Counted from the first letter of the stretch, positions 17,857 through 28,983 are shown. The stretch is DNA of 64,000 nucleotides from Candidatus Brocadia sinica JPN1 (GCF_000949635.1 NZ_BAFN01000001.1:3221052-3285051); one strand, 5' to 3'. Notes: generated by a model not told the origin, from the sequence alone. Translations and numbers: made by a program.

Positions 17857-18576
17857 ATGCATGATATCGTATTGTTGAATGACATTTATAAGATATATAC
17901 GATGGGAGAGTTTAAGGTCACGGCCTTAAAAGGGGTATCTTTATCTATAAAGAAAGGGGAATTTGTGGCTATTATGGGGGCATCAGGGTCAGGCAAGTCC
18001 ACCTTGATGAATATCCTCGGATGTCTCGATAGTCCCACGCGGGGGAAATATTATTTGGAAGGTGTCGAAGTTTCCCGGTTTTCAAAAAATGAATTGGCCG
18101 AAATTCGCAATAAAAAACTAGGATTTGTGTTTCAGAGTTTTAACCTGCTCAGTCGAACTACGGTAGTAGAGAATATTGAACTCCCCTTTATTTATAGTAA
18201 GAAAATATCCAAAAACGACATCGATAAGATTCATCAGATAATGCGTATTCTGGGTCTTGATGGGTTTCAAAAACACTATCCCAATCAACTATCCGGTGGA
18301 CAACAGCAACGAGTTGCTATTGCACGTGCCATCGTCAATGACCCCACCTTGCTCCTTGCCGACGAACCAACGGGAAACCTGGATAGCGCTACCAGCAAAG
18401 ATGTCATGAAAGTACTCACCGACCTCAACCATAACCTGGGTATTACCATTGTGCTCGTTACCCATGAAACAGATATTGCCGGATATGCCCGCAGGGTTGT
18501 TGTTCTCAAAGACGGTACGGTGTTAAGCGACACTCCTTCTCCATCCGCCGCTACGCCTGTGGTTCAGGCACCTTGA
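17857..18576 (+). CDS. MacB/LolD-type ABC transporter ATPase
   Basis: A 239-residue ATPase with Walker [11 protein letters not shown]-loop FVFQSFNLL, signature [14 protein letters not shown], Walker [14 protein letters not shown] and H-loop VLVTHE. In classical MacB the ATPase and membrane domains are fused; here they are separate genes. It starts two bases after the adaptor stop. The C-terminal tail is short and Pro/Ala-rich. Confidence 0.93.
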   Translation: MHDIVLLNDIYKIYTMGEFKVTALKGVSLSIKKGEFVAIMGASGSGKSTLMNILGCLDSPTRGKYYLEGVEVSRFSKNELAEIRNKKLGFVFQSFNLLSRTTVVENIELPFIYSKKISKNDIDKIHQIMRILGLDGFQKHYPNQLSGGQQQRVAIARAIVNDPTLLLADEPTGNLDSATSKDVMKVLTDLNHNLGITIVLVTHETDIAGYARRVVVLKDGTVLSDTPSPSAATPVVQAP

Positions 18577-18618
18577 GAAGCAACCTTATGGTTTTATAAC
18601 GAACGAACTTTTTCGCTT

Positions 18619-19827
18619 ATGACGGCGCTTTTTAAAATAGCTTTACGTGCAATTATGAGGAACAAGTTACGTTCCTCCCTGACGATCCTCGGCATCGTTA
18701 TTGGTGTTGGCGCTGTAATTGTTATGGTAAGTATCGGGCAAGGAGCCAAAGCCTTTGTCGAAAAACAACTGGAGAGTTTGGGTACAAACGTCCTCATTAT
18801 TATTCCCATCAGTACCACACATGCCGCTGCCAGGGGTACCACAGGAACCATTACCTTAACCGCAGAAGACGCCTTTGCTATGGCAAAGGAATGTAGCGCC
18901 GTCAGTTATGTTTCACCCGGTATCAGGACAACCACGCAGGTAGTTTACGGAAATATGAACTGGACAACCGGGGTGTCGGGGGCAGGGCCTGATTATCAGA
19001 TTATACGGAACTGGCCGTTAAAAGACGGGAGATTTATCACTCAGCAGGACGTAAATATCATGGCAAAGGTTTGCGTCCTGGGGCAGACCGTTGTAACCAA
19101 CCTTTTTGGAACGTTAGATCCTGTTGACAGGTGGGTTCGTGTAAACAATATACCATTTAAGGTAATCGGTGTACTGAGCGCCAAAGGACAATCACCTACA
19201 GGCCAGGATCAGGACGATATGGTTCTCATGCCGTACACGACCGTACAGAGAAAGATTATGGGAGTTACACATATTGGTTATGCCCTTGCTTCATCGACTA
19301 CCGCAGAGTCACGGTTCGAGGCAATCGATCAAATTACTTCTCTCCTAAGGCAACGCCATCGGCTGAGACCCGATGAAGAGAATGATTTTACGGTTATCAG
19401 TCAGGTAGAATTTGCTTCAACAGTAATGGAAACAAGCCATACGATGACCGTTCTCCTTGGTAGTATTGCATTAGTGTCCTTGTTTGTAGGTGGCATTGGC
19501 ATCATGAATATCATGCTGGTTTCTACGACCGAAAGGACCAGAGAGATTGGCATCAGGATGGCAGTTGGCGCAAAGGAAAAGGATATTCTTTTTCAGTTTC
19601 TAATAGAATCTACTGTTCTTAGCTCGATTGGTGGGATAGTTGGAATAATTTTTGGCATTTTCACGTCAAAATTAGTTTCTCACTATGGGGGATGGCCATC
19701 GTTACTATCTTCACCATCTATCGCCGTTGCATTTCTCTTTTCAAACATGGTTGGTATCTTCTTTGGCTATTATCCGGCAAGAAAGGCATCGAGGCTTAAC
19801 CCGATTGAGGCGCTCCGGTATGAATAA
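18619..19827 (+). CDS. MacB/FtsX-type ABC transporter permease
   Basis: A 402-residue permease with one N-terminal helix (RSSLTILGIVIGVGAVIVMV), a large periplasmic domain of about 230 residues, and three C-terminal helices. The FtsX-fold loop GGIGIMNIMLVSTTERTREI and the terminal YPARKASRLNPIEALRYE are hallmarks of the MacB group. With the preceding adaptor and ATPase it forms an efflux or lipoprotein-handling system. The substrate is unknown. Confidence 0.93.
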   Translation: MTALFKIALRAIMRNKLRSSLTILGIVIGVGAVIVMVSIGQGAKAFVEKQLESLGTNVLIIIPISTTHAAARGTTGTITLTAEDAFAMAKECSAVSYVSPGIRTTTQVVYGNMNWTTGVSGAGPDYQIIRNWPLKDGRFITQQDVNIMAKVCVLGQTVVTNLFGTLDPVDRWVRVNNIPFKVIGVLSAKGQSPTGQDQDDMVLMPYTTVQRKIMGVTHIGYALASSTTAESRFEAIDQITSLLRQRHRLRPDEENDFTVISQVEFASTVMETSHTMTVLLGSIALVSLFVGGIGIMNIMLVSTTERTREIGIRMAVGAKEKDILFQFLIESTVLSSIGGIVGIIFGIFTSKLVSHYGGWPSLLSSPSIAVAFLFSNMVGIFFGYYPARKASRLNPIEALRYE

Positions 19828-19977
19828 AAAAGAGATTTAAGTTAAAAAGAAGATTGAATATGTGACGATTTTCATTTACATTAATGTCTTCTGAAAGATC
19901 ACGTGTTACGTGTTACTAATATCTATGGTTTACAGAGAATTGTAATGTACCAGACAAAAGTCGAAAGGAGCCATGCC

Positions 19978-20166
19978 ATGAGAATTTCAATTGAAAGCAA
20001 AACAAGGATTAAAATGATTCCGGAAACCGAACACGAGAAAGAGAACCTTGAATCACTGTGGAAAATTCTTATCCGCTGCGAAGCGGACAGTAAGGTACTT
20101 TGTCCTATCGGCTCATACATGGCTTCCCAGGATGACGGCGCCAACTTTGTGATACAGGATCAGTAA
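19978..20166 (+). CDS. Small conserved-looking protein of unknown function
   Basis: A 62-residue acidic/basic protein beginning MRISIESKTRIKMIPETEHE. AAAGGAG just upstream supports this ATG over upstream alternatives in the same frame. It has a helical EKENLESLWKILIRCEAD and a tail SYMASQDDGANFVI. No membrane segment is seen. The function is not recognised. It stands alone between the exporter permease and a repeat-bearing gap. Confidence 0.6.
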   Translation: MRISIESKTRIKMIPETEHEKENLESLWKILIRCEADSKVLCPIGSYMASQDDGANFVIQDQ

Positions 20167-20787
20167 TTCCCTTGAACATTGTGACAAAGTCAGACTTAAA
20201 AACCAAACGCACCGTATGCCTTATGGTATCTTAAAAAGTATTGTAACATTATTTAGCAAAAATTGTAGCGCCGGTCGTTTGACTGGCACTTATGGTAAAG
20301 TCCCTTGAGGTCAGCTTTTGGTTGGGGATAAACCGATAACGCTACACGTTCCGGTTCGTTGGTTTGGGTATTTGGAAAAATCAAACCGACCTGCCTGTGG
20401 CGGACAGGTATTTTTAAAGCCCGTGAGGGCAAAATGTTCATAGAAAATGTGACATGTAAAATCGTAGCTCCACAGAAATGATACCCGAAACACAGGAACA
20501 ACATCTCGCTCCGATGGAGTTTGATTGTGGCATAATGGTTTGTCTATAGATATATCGTTTCTCACGGAACTACTTATGGCATCTTCCAAAATCCTGTCAC
20601 TTCACGAGGCTAAATAGTTACCTTCCTCTCTGGGAATAACAGCCGCGCCACGTGCGTTTGTCCTGGCAATTTTAGGTAACAAGTCCTTTGGAAGCGTAAT
20701 ATTTTTACTTTGTCCTCCAAATAATACACAACCCTCAGCACATGCTAAAGTTTGTAAAAAGATAATTTTCACTTATTATAGTTACCT
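20167..20787. other. 620-base gap with dispersed repeats
   Basis: No gene is supported here. The gap holds a small hairpin around 20388-20410 (ACCTG...CAGGT, with cctgtggcgg in the loop) and a 64-base repeat copied at 34819-34882. Translations of the stretch give only short broken frames. It looks like accumulated dispersed repeats. Confidence 0.5.
20487..20550 (+). repeat. 64-base dispersed repeat, copy 1
   Basis: This stretch, built around CGCTCCGATGGAG and TAATGGTTTGTCTATA, matches the reverse complement of 34819-34882 at 58 of 64 positions by eye. Both copies are intergenic. The family is not named with confidence. Confidence 0.75.
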
Positions 20788-22797
20788 ATGAAAAAAGACA
20801 TTTCTTCAAAAAATACCTATATCAGACTGTTAGGTTATCTAAAGCCTTATTGGCATAAATCAGCAATTATTCTCATCCTCTCGGCTGTGAGCGCTTATGT
20901 TGCTGTCTTACCGACCCAGATATTGGGTATCGCGGTGGATGAAATCAAGATGGCTGATAAATTTATAAAAACGATGCCCAGCAATCCATCTGAGGAAAAA
21001 TCATCCGATAAAACTTACCTTCACGAACAAAAGAGCCCTATCCCACTCTCAAAACCGTTACTAGCTGCCTCACACTCTATTCATAAGCATTGGTTTGAAA
21101 GTTACAATTCTACCATCGTTACGCTGGCCTTTCTTGCCGTGAGTTTTATCTTTATGCATACCTTTCATAGCGGTATTACGCTGATTCACGGCTTCATTAC
21201 CTCCGAGTTAGGGCAGAGGCTTATTTATGATATACGGAATCAGCTTTATGACCATATTCAGCGATTCCCCTTGCAATATTTTGAAAATACGAAGACCGGC
21301 GATATCATGAGCCGTCTCATGAATGATGTTAATTCCCTGGAACAGGCAGTTGTAGGCCCTGTTATTACCTTTATTACGGATATGTTTAAATTTGGCTGGA
21401 TACTGTATTTTTGCTTAAAACTCGACTGGCAACTCACCAGTATTGCCTTATTTGTTTGTCCATTTATCTCACTCTGTACTTACAATTTTGGGAAAAGGAT
21501 CAGAAAGGTCTTTCGCTCCCTGAGGGACAAAACGGCTGAACTGAACTCCCTCATTCAGGACAATATCTCCGGTATCAGGGTCATTGCGGGATTCGCGAAA
21601 GAGACCGAAGAAATGGAACGCTTCCGGAATAAAAATTACGAGAACTACAACCTCTACGTCCGGATATTAAAACTCGTTTCAGCATTAAGACCCATTGTAG
21701 ACCTGATAACCGAGACAGGCGCCGTGGTCGTCATCTGTCTCGGTGGATATAAGGTACTTCAAGGACAACTCTCCGCAGGTACTTTCGTCATATTCTTTCC
21801 CTATCTCCAGATGATGTACAGTCCCATTACCGGTCTGACACGTTTTTACAATCAGGTGCAGCGTGCCATTGCATCCACCGAGCGCATCTTCGAGATATTG
21901 GATACGCCGTGCGAATTGAAAGATGCCCCCCATGCTATTGATTTGCCACCCGTGCGTGGTGTTGTAGAATTCAAACAAGTTCACTTCACGTATAATCAAG
22001 ATGGAGAAGTCCTGATAGGCATCAATCTCAGTGCACGTCCGGGCCAGATGATTGCCTTTGTAGGCCCCAGCGGTAGCGGAAAGACCACCCTTACACAACT
22101 CATCCCCCGATTCTATGACCCAACAAAGGGAGGGATTTTCATTGACGGTTACAATATCAGGGAAGTCAAACTCCACTCCCTGCGTAAGCAAATGGCCATG
22201 GTGCTCCAGGAACCTTTTCTGTTTAATGACACAGTAAAGGCGAATATTGCTTATGCACGATCCGATGTATTAGATAAGGAAATTGAGGAAGCAGCCCGTG
22301 CTGCCAATGCACATGATTTTATTGTTGAGTTGCCGAAGGGATATGCTTCCGTAATTGGTGAGCGTGGGGTGAAACTCTCCGGTGGCCAGAAACAACGCAT
22401 CGCCATTGCCCGTGCCATTCTTGCCAATCCCCGGATACTCATCCTGGATGAAGCTACATCTTCCGTTGATACAGAGACCGAACAACTTATCCAGAATGCC
22501 ATTTATCGTTTGGTAAAAAATCGCACCACATTCGTTATAGCACACCGGTTATCGACCATATTACATGCCGATTTGATTGTGGTCCTGGAGAAGGGGCGGA
22601 TTGTGGAAACAGGACTCCACCATGAACTTCTTGCTCATGGAGGACTCTATAAAAAACTCTTCGAGATGCAATTCAATATGCAGGAAAAGGTAAAATTAGA
22701 AGAGGCTGAAACAGGGGCAGTAAAGGCAGAAGTAGTTGCAACGCAAGAACCCACGATTGATTTACATGAGACATTCCAACACCCAAAGTGGTCTTAA
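20788..22797 (+). CDS. MsbA-like ABC exporter (fused membrane and ATPase domains)
   Basis: A 669-residue half-transporter of the lipid/multidrug exporter group. Six transmembrane helices lie in about residues 20-400; a long polar insert (about residues 60-100) follows helix 1. The ATPase domain has GPSGSGKTT, VLQEPFLFNDTV, LSGGQKQRIAIARA, ILILDEATSSVD and the H-loop VIAHR. It acts as a dimer in the inner membrane. The last 30 residues are a non-conserved tail. Lipid A flipping versus drug export cannot be told from sequence. Confidence 0.9.
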   Translation: MKKDISSKNTYIRLLGYLKPYWHKSAIILILSAVSAYVAVLPTQILGIAVDEIKMADKFIKTMPSNPSEEKSSDKTYLHEQKSPIPLSKPLLAASHSIHKHWFESYNSTIVTLAFLAVSFIFMHTFHSGITLIHGFITSELGQRLIYDIRNQLYDHIQRFPLQYFENTKTGDIMSRLMNDVNSLEQAVVGPVITFITDMFKFGWILYFCLKLDWQLTSIALFVCPFISLCTYNFGKRIRKVFRSLRDKTAELNSLIQDNISGIRVIAGFAKETEEMERFRNKNYENYNLYVRILKLVSALRPIVDLITETGAVVVICLGGYKVLQGQLSAGTFVIFFPYLQMMYSPITGLTRFYNQVQRAIASTERIFEILDTPCELKDAPHAIDLPPVRGVVEFKQVHFTYNQDGEVLIGINLSARPGQMIAFVGPSGSGKTTLTQLIPRFYDPTKGGIFIDGYNIREVKLHSLRKQMAMVLQEPFLFNDTVKANIAYARSDVLDKEIEEAARAANAHDFIVELPKGYASVIGERGVKLSGGQKQRIAIARAILANPRILILDEATSSVDTETEQLIQNAIYRLVKNRTTFVIAHRLSTILHADLIVVLEKGRIVETGLHHELLAHGGLYKKLFEMQFNMQEKVKLEEAETGAVKAEVVATQEPTIDLHETFQHPKWS

Positions 22798-22873
22798 GAA
22801 TAAGGTCGAATTTTATGAAAAAAAACGGTAATGCACTTGAGATGCATGAAAAATCCAATAAAATTAGTAATAT

Positions 22874-23509
22874 ATGAAAATAAATGAGATATTTAAGAGT
22901 ATTCAGGGGGAGACGTCCTATGCCGGCTTGCCGTGTACCTTCATACGCATAACAGGATGTAACTTACGGTGTAGTTACTGCGATACCACCTATGCATATG
23001 AAGAAGGGATGGAGATGTCGATTGGTTCAATCCTTGAGCGTGTTGCAGGATTCAAAACCAAATTGGTCTGCATAACCGGCGGTGAACCTCTATCGGATAA
23101 AGATACACCATTATTGATAGATGAATTGCTCGATAAAAATTATACGGTTTTAGTGGAAACAAACGGTAGTTACGATATTCGTACCATTCCGCAAAAATCC
23201 ATAAAAATTATGGATATTAAGTGTCCTGATAGCCATATGAGCCATTTGATGTACTGGCAGAATATTCATTATCTGATGAAATCAGACGAGGTGAAATTTG
23301 TCTTACATTCCCGGAAAGATTATGATTGGTCAAAAGAAGTAATAGAGAAATATCGTTTATCTGATATTACCAACGTATTGATGGGAACTGTCTTTGATGC
23401 CATTGCTCCGAGAATGATCGTTCAGTGGATTTTAGAAGACAATCTTAATGTCCGATTCCAGCTGCAACTCCACAAATATATCTGGGAACCACAAACAAGG
23501 GGTGTTTAA
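22874..23509 (+). CDS. queE: 7-carboxy-7-deazaguanine synthase
   Basis: A 211-residue radical SAM enzyme of queuosine/7-deazapurine synthesis. It starts KINEIFKSIQGETSYAGLPC, has the cluster motif CNLRCSYCDTTYAYEEG and the SAM-binding ITGGEPLSDKD. It lies six bases before queC, its pathway partner. No preQ1 riboswitch was recognised upstream. Confidence 0.95.
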   Translation: MKINEIFKSIQGETSYAGLPCTFIRITGCNLRCSYCDTTYAYEEGMEMSIGSILERVAGFKTKLVCITGGEPLSDKDTPLLIDELLDKNYTVLVETNGSYDIRTIPQKSIKIMDIKCPDSHMSHLMYWQNIHYLMKSDEVKFVLHSRKDYDWSKEVIEKYRLSDITNVLMGTVFDAIAPRMIVQWILEDNLNVRFQLQLHKYIWEPQTRGV

Positions 23510-23515
23510 CGTTAC

Positions 23516-24187
23516 ATGAAGGACTTAGCTATTGTACTGGTCAGCGGTGGTATGGACAGCTGCGTAACTGCTGCCATTGCGCACGCGCAATATCAGCTTG
23601 CACTCTTACACGTTAATTACGGTCAGCGCACAGAGTCGAGGGAGCTTAAAGCCTTTCACGACATCGCTTCATACTACAACATCCCCAAAGACAGAATTCT
23701 TATAGCAAATATCGACTATCTCAGAAAGATCGGGGGATCGAGTCTGACAGACCCGCGTATGAACGTACAGGACGCACAGTCAGATATCAAAGAAATTCCT
23801 ACCTCGTATGTTCCCTTCAGAAATACACACTTGTTGGCAATTGCCGTCTCCTGGGGTGAAGTTATTGGGGCACGGAAGGTATTTATCGGCGCCGTAGAAC
23901 AGGACAGCCCCGGCTATCCTGATTGCAGACCCATCTATTATGAGGCCTTCAATAAACTCATCAGGGTTGGTACAAGGCCAACGACCTGTATCGAGGTAGA
24001 AACGCCCCTGATACACAAGGGTAAATCAGAGATTGTAAAAACAGGCATTTCTTTAGGGGCGCCCCTTCACCTCAGCTGGTCATGTTACAAAAATACCGAC
24101 AAGGCATGCGGACAGTGCCATAGTTGTTTCTTACGTTTAAAAGCCTTTAAAGAAGCCGGAGTCAAAGATCCGATCCCTTATGTTTAA
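23516..24187 (+). CDS. queC: 7-cyano-7-deazaguanine synthase
   Basis: A 223-residue ATP-dependent enzyme converting 7-carboxy-7-deazaguanine to preQ0. The PP-loop LVSGGMDSCVTAAIA is at the N-terminus. The C-terminal zinc site is CYKNTDKACGQCHSCFLR (four Cys). The pair queE-queC supplies preQ0; queD and queF are not in the window. Confidence 0.96.
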   Translation: MKDLAIVLVSGGMDSCVTAAIAHAQYQLALLHVNYGQRTESRELKAFHDIASYYNIPKDRILIANIDYLRKIGGSSLTDPRMNVQDAQSDIKEIPTSYVPFRNTHLLAIAVSWGEVIGARKVFIGAVEQDSPGYPDCRPIYYEAFNKLIRVGTRPTTCIEVETPLIHKGKSEIVKTGISLGAPLHLSWSCYKNTDKACGQCHSCFLRLKAFKEAGVKDPIPYV

Positions 24188-24239
24188 GGTGTGATGTGGA
24201 GGACTTTTTCAATACCAAATGAAAACGGGAAAAGGGTCA

Positions 24240-26021
24240 TCAAAAATAAAAGTAATAGACTAAAACCATAGTGATTATACCAATGAGGCATTGCAATGGG
24301 ACGCCGATTTTCAGATAATCTTTAAACCTGTAACCACCCGGTCCGTACACCATTAAATTTGTTTGATAACTGATCGGCGTTGCGAAACTGGCTGAAGCGG
24401 CAAAAAGAACAACGAAGGCAAAGGCACGCGTGTCGGCATGAATTGTTGAAGCTGACGAAATAGCTATGGGAAACAGCATTGCCGCGGCTGCATTGTTGGT
24501 GATGAAGAGAGTATAAAAACTTGTCATGATATAAATACTTGTTAAAACGCCTATTACCCCAAAATGACAGCCAATTCCGGCTATTCCACTGGCCAATAAC
24601 TCTGCAAGCCCGGATTCTTTAATTGCCGCTGCAACGCCCAGGGACATAGCGATAATAATGAGTGCCCGCCAGTCTATTGCCTTTCGTGCTTCCGCCATTC
24701 GTACCGTTCGGGTTGCCATCAGGATAATTACCCCTAAACCTGCTGCGGATAGTAACGGAAGTACTTCAAGGATGGTCAACAGGATCGTTAAGAAAAATAC
24801 GCCAAGAGACAAATATCCCCGCCACTGTGGCTTGGAAGGTAACGTTTCGGCTTCTGCAATAAGATAAAAATCGTTTGAATGGTACCATCTTTTGCGGAAA
24901 TTCTTTCCTGCCAATAGCAACAAGGTATCGCCAGGCCATAAGCTAATGTCGCCAATTTTTTTTTGTATCCGCTCTCCATGACGATGGATGGCAATGATAA
25001 CCGCTTCGTATTTGGCCCGAAAATCACTTTCCCGAACCGTTTTTCCGACTAAGGGAGAGCCGGGAGATACAACAGCTTCAAAGGTATTTATCACAGCAGA
25101 ATCATATTGTTTTAAATCAAAATGAGAATCCTGTATCAATTGCAAACCAGGTAACTTTTGTAATTCCAATATCATTTTCGGTATACCTGTAAAAAACAGT
25201 CGGTCACCCAACAATATTCTCTCATTTGGTTCTGCCGGGGCAATAATCTGACCTCTTCGTTCTATTTGGAAAAGGAATAAACCCTGTAAATGCCGCAATC
25301 CTGCACTTTCAATTGTTTTCCCGATATTTTCATATTCCGGAGTAACTTTCAGTTCGATAACAAATTCTCTGGTATGTTCTCCCAGTTCAACTAAGGGGTC
25401 TTTCCGGTTGGGAAGCAATCGGTGACCTAGAAGACTAATGAATAAAATACCCAGAAGAGCAAGCGGTACGCCGACCTTGGAAATTTCAAAAAAAGATATT
25501 CCTTTCATTCCTGAATCGATCATTAGTCCGTGAACGATCAAATTGGTGCTTGTGCCAATCAGGGTACACGTCCCCCCCAGGATCGCAGCGTATGAAAGAG
25601 GAATCAGGTACTTAGAAGATGCATAATGGTGTTTTTCTGCCCAGGAACGTATAACCGGAATAAACATTGCAACAACCGGAGTATTGTTAATAAATGCGGA
25701 AACAAAGGATACGGGAAATAAAAGCCTCAGGAGTTTGCGGGAATCGCCGGTATTTTTTTTACCAAAAATGACGTGAGTAACCTGATTGAGCATGCCGGTA
25801 TTGCTGAAAGCCCCAACTACCACGTACATCAGCGCAATCGTTAACATCCCTTCGTTGGAGAATCCGACGAACGCCTCTTTCAGGGTAATAACTTTTCCGG
25901 TAATAAGGAGCAGTAAAGTCGAAAAAATGACCACTTCTATTTCCAGCACCTCCATGAAAAGGAGAATGCTCATAATGAGCAGTAAGGCAGCTGTATACCA
26001 GATTCCAAATCCAATTTCCAT
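24240..26021 (-). CDS. SLC13 (DASS)-family permease with two RCK-C domains
   Basis: A 593-residue inner-membrane transporter with hydrophobic helices at both ends and a soluble middle (about residues 215-390). That middle contains two TrkA-C/RCK-C-like domains. INNTPVVAMFIPVI and the matching FITNNAAAAMLFPIA are the SNT-type substrate/sodium motifs of the two inverted repeats. TCTLIGTSTNLIVHG is also typical. Substrates of this architecture include sulfate and dicarboxylates; which applies is unknown. It lies ten bases downstream of tkt on the same strand. Confidence 0.87.
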   Translation of the reverse strand: MEIGFGIWYTAALLLIMSILLFMEVLEIEVVIFSTLLLLITGKVITLKEAFVGFSNEGMLTIALMYVVVGAFSNTGMLNQVTHVIFGKKNTGDSRKLLRLLFPVSFVSAFINNTPVVAMFIPVIRSWAEKHHYASSKYLIPLSYAAILGGTCTLIGTSTNLIVHGLMIDSGMKGISFFEISKVGVPLALLGILFISLLGHRLLPNRKDPLVELGEHTREFVIELKVTPEYENIGKTIESAGLRHLQGLFLFQIERRGQIIAPAEPNERILLGDRLFFTGIPKMILELQKLPGLQLIQDSHFDLKQYDSAVINTFEAVVSPGSPLVGKTVRESDFRAKYEAVIIAIHRHGERIQKKIGDISLWPGDTLLLLAGKNFRKRWYHSNDFYLIAEAETLPSKPQWRGYLSLGVFFLTILLTILEVLPLLSAAGLGVIILMATRTVRMAEARKAIDWRALIIIAMSLGVAAAIKESGLAELLASGIAGIGCHFGVIGVLTSIYIMTSFYTLFITNNAAAAMLFPIAISSASTIHADTRAFAFVVLFAASASFATPISYQTNLMVYGPGGYRFKDYLKIGVPLQCLIGIITMVLVYYFYF

Positions 26022-26030
26022 ATTGGTATT

Positions 26031-28043
26031 TTAAATGCCCCATTTTTTGTTAATTTCATTCGAGATATTTTTTGCCGTGAAGCCGAAGTGCTCGGCTAAT
26101 GTTTTTGCCGGCGCAGAGGTGCCGTATCGGTCGAGTCCGATGATAAGGCCATCCAATCCAACAAATTCATACCAATCGCTTGTTGCTGCGGCTTCAATGG
26201 CTACCCGTTTTTTACATGCCGGGGGAAGTAAATTGTGCTTGTATTTATCAGGGTTTGATCTGAACAACTCAAAGCAAGGCACACTGATCAGCCTTGCCTG
26301 GATACCTTTTCCCTGTAACTGCATGGTGGCCTCAAGGGCAATGGGGATTTCTGATCCTGTTGCCATAAGGATGATCTCGGGGGATTTTGCCGAATCCTTC
26401 AGTATATAAGCGCCATGTGCTAATAGATTTTGTGACGGATAGACTGAGCGGTTGATTACCGGAAGATCCTGACGGGTCAGGATCAGCGCCGTGGGGCCAT
26501 CTTTATGATTGAGCGCCGCTATCCAGGCGGAAGCAGTTTCGGTGGCGTCTGCCGGTCTTATCACGTGCAGGTTAGGGATTGCGCGCAGTGACGGCAGGTG
26601 TTCAATGGGTTGGTGGGTGGGTCCGTCTTCTCCGACAAAGATACTATCGTGGGTAAACACATAGACCACCCGGATCTTCATCATGGCGGCGAGTCGGATG
26701 GAAGGTCGCATGTAATCCGAGAACATCAGAAAGGTAGAGCCAAAGGGAATAATGCCTCCGTACAGCGCCAATCCGTTTAAAACACCGCCCATGGCGTGTT
26801 CCCTGATACCAAAATGAATATTTCTCCCGGCGAATTTACCTTTATCCAGAGAAGGGGCGTTTTTGATGTAGGTCTTGGTGGATGGACAAAGGTCAGCAGA
26901 ACCACCGATAAAAGAGGGCATCTGTTGTGCAATTACCTGTATCATCTCACCGGAGGCTGAGCGGGTGGCTATCGAATCCTTCCTGATAGTTTTGAGTAAT
27001 TCAGATTCCAGATTTTCAGGGATTCCTTTTTTAAAGTAGGCATCCCATAATTGGGATAGATTCGGGTCTTCTTTGACAGAGGTATTAAACAGGGATTGCC
27101 AGTTTTCATACTCTCCTTTTAGTTCGGCTACACGAGCCTGGCAAAGTTGTTTTACTTCGTTCGGGATATAGAATGCCGGGCTTTTCTGCCAGCCGAGTTT
27201 TTCCTTTGTCAATTCGAGTTCTTTAGCGCCCAGTGGTTCGCCATGCACGGAGGCAGTATCCTGTTTGTTGGGGCTTCCCTTGCCAATGTGGGTACTGGCG
27301 ATGATCAGCGAAGGTTTCTCTTTTTCATTCCGTGCCGCCTCTATGGCCGCAGCAATTTCGTTATGATTATGCCCGTCAATCTTAAAAATCCGCCAGTTAT
27401 ACGCCTCAAACCGTTTTGCAACGTCTTCAGTGAAGGTAATGGACGTGTTTCCCTCAATTGAGATTTGGTTGCTATCGTAAATATAGATAATATTGGAAAG
27501 GCCAAGGTGTCCTGCGAACGACGCGGCCTCAGAGGTAATTCCTTCCATCAGGTCACCATCACTTACCACCCCGTAAATGTGGTGATCGAAAACAGGGCTG
27601 CCGTCTCTGTTAAATCGTTCTGCCAGTATTTTTTCAGCCAGTGCCATGCCTACTCCGTTTGCAAATCCCTGTCCTAAAGGTCCTGTGGTAACTTCTACTC
27701 CCGGAGTATGCCCATACTCAGGATGGCCAGGCGTCTTACTCCCAAATTGCCGGAATTGCTTTATGTCATCTAATGACAAATCATATCCGAAGAGATGGAG
27801 TAATGCATATAACAACATGGAGCCGTGACCTGCAGAAAGGATAAACCGGTCCCGATTGGGCCATTGCGGGTCTTTCGGATTAAAATGCAGAAATTGCATC
27901 CAGAGGACAAAGGCGATGTCGGCAAATCCCATGGGGAGACCAGGATGGCCTGATTGTGCCTTTTCAATGGCGTCTGCGGCAAGCATTCTTACGGTGTTTA
28001 CGGCAAGATCAATTTTGTGTTTATCAAGTTTGTGTATCAACAT
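26031..28043 (-). CDS. tkt: Transketolase
   Basis: A 670-residue thiamine-diphosphate enzyme of the pentose phosphate/Calvin pathways. Visible are [12 protein letters not shown], the ThDP motif [41 protein letters not shown] and [15 protein letters not shown]. Full length. It sits between proC and the SLC13 permease with short gaps. Confidence 0.97.
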   Translation of the reverse strand: MLIHKLDKHKIDLAVNTVRMLAADAIEKAQSGHPGLPMGFADIAFVLWMQFLHFNPKDPQWPNRDRFILSAGHGSMLLYALLHLFGYDLSLDDIKQFRQFGSKTPGHPEYGHTPGVEVTTGPLGQGFANGVGMALAEKILAERFNRDGSPVFDHHIYGVVSDGDLMEGITSEAASFAGHLGLSNIIYIYDSNQISIEGNTSITFTEDVAKRFEAYNWRIFKIDGHNHNEIAAAIEAARNEKEKPSLIIASTHIGKGSPNKQDTASVHGEPLGAKELELTKEKLGWQKSPAFYIPNEVKQLCQARVAELKGEYENWQSLFNTSVKEDPNLSQLWDAYFKKGIPENLESELLKTIRKDSIATRSASGEMIQVIAQQMPSFIGGSADLCPSTKTYIKNAPSLDKGKFAGRNIHFGIREHAMGGVLNGLALYGGIIPFGSTFLMFSDYMRPSIRLAAMMKIRVVYVFTHDSIFVGEDGPTHQPIEHLPSLRAIPNLHVIRPADATETASAWIAALNHKDGPTALILTRQDLPVINRSVYPSQNLLAHGAYILKDSAKSPEIILMATGSEIPIALEATMQLQGKGIQARLISVPCFELFRSNPDKYKHNLLPPACKKRVAIEAAATSDWYEFVGLDGLIIGLDRYGTSAPAKTLAEHFGFTAKNISNEINKKWGI

Positions 28044-28058
28044 CTATCGCTCCTCTGT

Positions 28059-28874
28059 TTATAATAATTCACCTAATTTCCTCGATTTTACGGTGGCAGA
28101 CTCAACGGCGTTTATCATGGCCGATCTGAGGCCGCCATCTTCCAGTTTGCTTATCCCTTCAATGGTTGTCCCGCCTGGTGAGGTCACGGCATCTTTGAGT
28201 TGAGCGGGATGTTGTCCTGTTTCTAACACCATCTTTGCCGCCCCCAGTACGGTTTGTGCTGCAAGGATGGTGGCCACATCCCGTGGTAAACCCATCTTGA
28301 CGCCACCATCAGACAATGCCTCAATAATCATGTAGACGTATGCAGGGCCACTTCCACTCAGCCCTGTTACGGCATCCAGATACTTTTCATCCAGTTGGAA
28401 TACCCTTCCAACGGCGTTAAACAGATGAAACACCAACTGTCCGTCTGCATTTGTAGCGTATTTTCCTGAAGCGAAGGCTGTAGCCGAGGCGCCTATGAGA
28501 CATGGGGTGTTGGGCATCACCCGGATGATTCGAATACCCTCCGGTAATCTGGATTCAATAAACCGGATAGGGATACCTGCCGCAATAGACACCACTAAAT
28601 GCCGGTGGGTGATATCATTCTTTAAATTGCTGAGTACCTCATTCATCATTTGTGGTTTAACGGCTAATATAATAACATCGGCGAAGGAAGCAATATCCTT
28701 GTTATTTTGCGTCGTCTTTATGCCAATTTCTTTGGTTAAAAGTTTGCATCGTTCTGTAATCACATCGCTTACCATAATTTTGTCAGGGGTGTTCAATTTG
28801 GCATTAATAATGCCCTTGCTTAGCGCCTCGCCCATCTTTCCGCCACCAATAAACCCAATCTTTTCTTTTACCAT
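28059..28874 (-). CDS. proC: Pyrroline-5-carboxylate reductase
   Basis: A 271-residue NAD(P)H-dependent enzyme for the last step of proline synthesis. GFIGGGKMGEAL is the nucleotide-binding motif, RVMPNTPCLIG is conserved, and the C-terminal signature is GLSGSGPAYVYMIIEALSDG followed by VTSPGGTTIEG. Length is typical. It is upstream of tkt in a likely minus-strand operon. Confidence 0.96.
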   Translation of the reverse strand: MVKEKIGFIGGGKMGEALSKGIINAKLNTPDKIMVSDVITERCKLLTKEIGIKTTQNNKDIASFADVIILAVKPQMMNEVLSNLKNDITHRHLVVSIAAGIPIRFIESRLPEGIRIIRVMPNTPCLIGASATAFASGKYATNADGQLVFHLFNAVGRVFQLDEKYLDAVTGLSGSGPAYVYMIIEALSDGGVKMGLPRDVATILAAQTVLGAAKMVLETGQHPAQLKDAVTSPGGTTIEGISKLEDGGLRSAMINAVESATVKSRKLGELL

Positions 28875-28965
28875 GATGGATGTTTCCTTATTTACAGAAT
28901 TTTGTAATTATTGAAACCAATAATTCAATGTTCAAGGAATTTCATGTTGCCACCTTTCCCTGCGC

Positions 28966-28983
28966 CCCCTCTTCATTGAGGGG
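28966..28983. repeat. Intergenic palindromic repeat (CCCCTC/GAGGGG)
   Basis: CCCCTC-ttcatt-GAGGGG, followed by tcacagaggg, forms a short hairpin. Its composition resembles the palindromes found inside the TPR gene at 46-47.5 kb, so a shared repeat family is possible. Confidence 0.4.

Noticed and set aside
22798-22873. preQ1 riboswitch before queE
   Set aside because: The short AT-rich leader lacks a recognisable preQ1 aptamer hairpin and tail.
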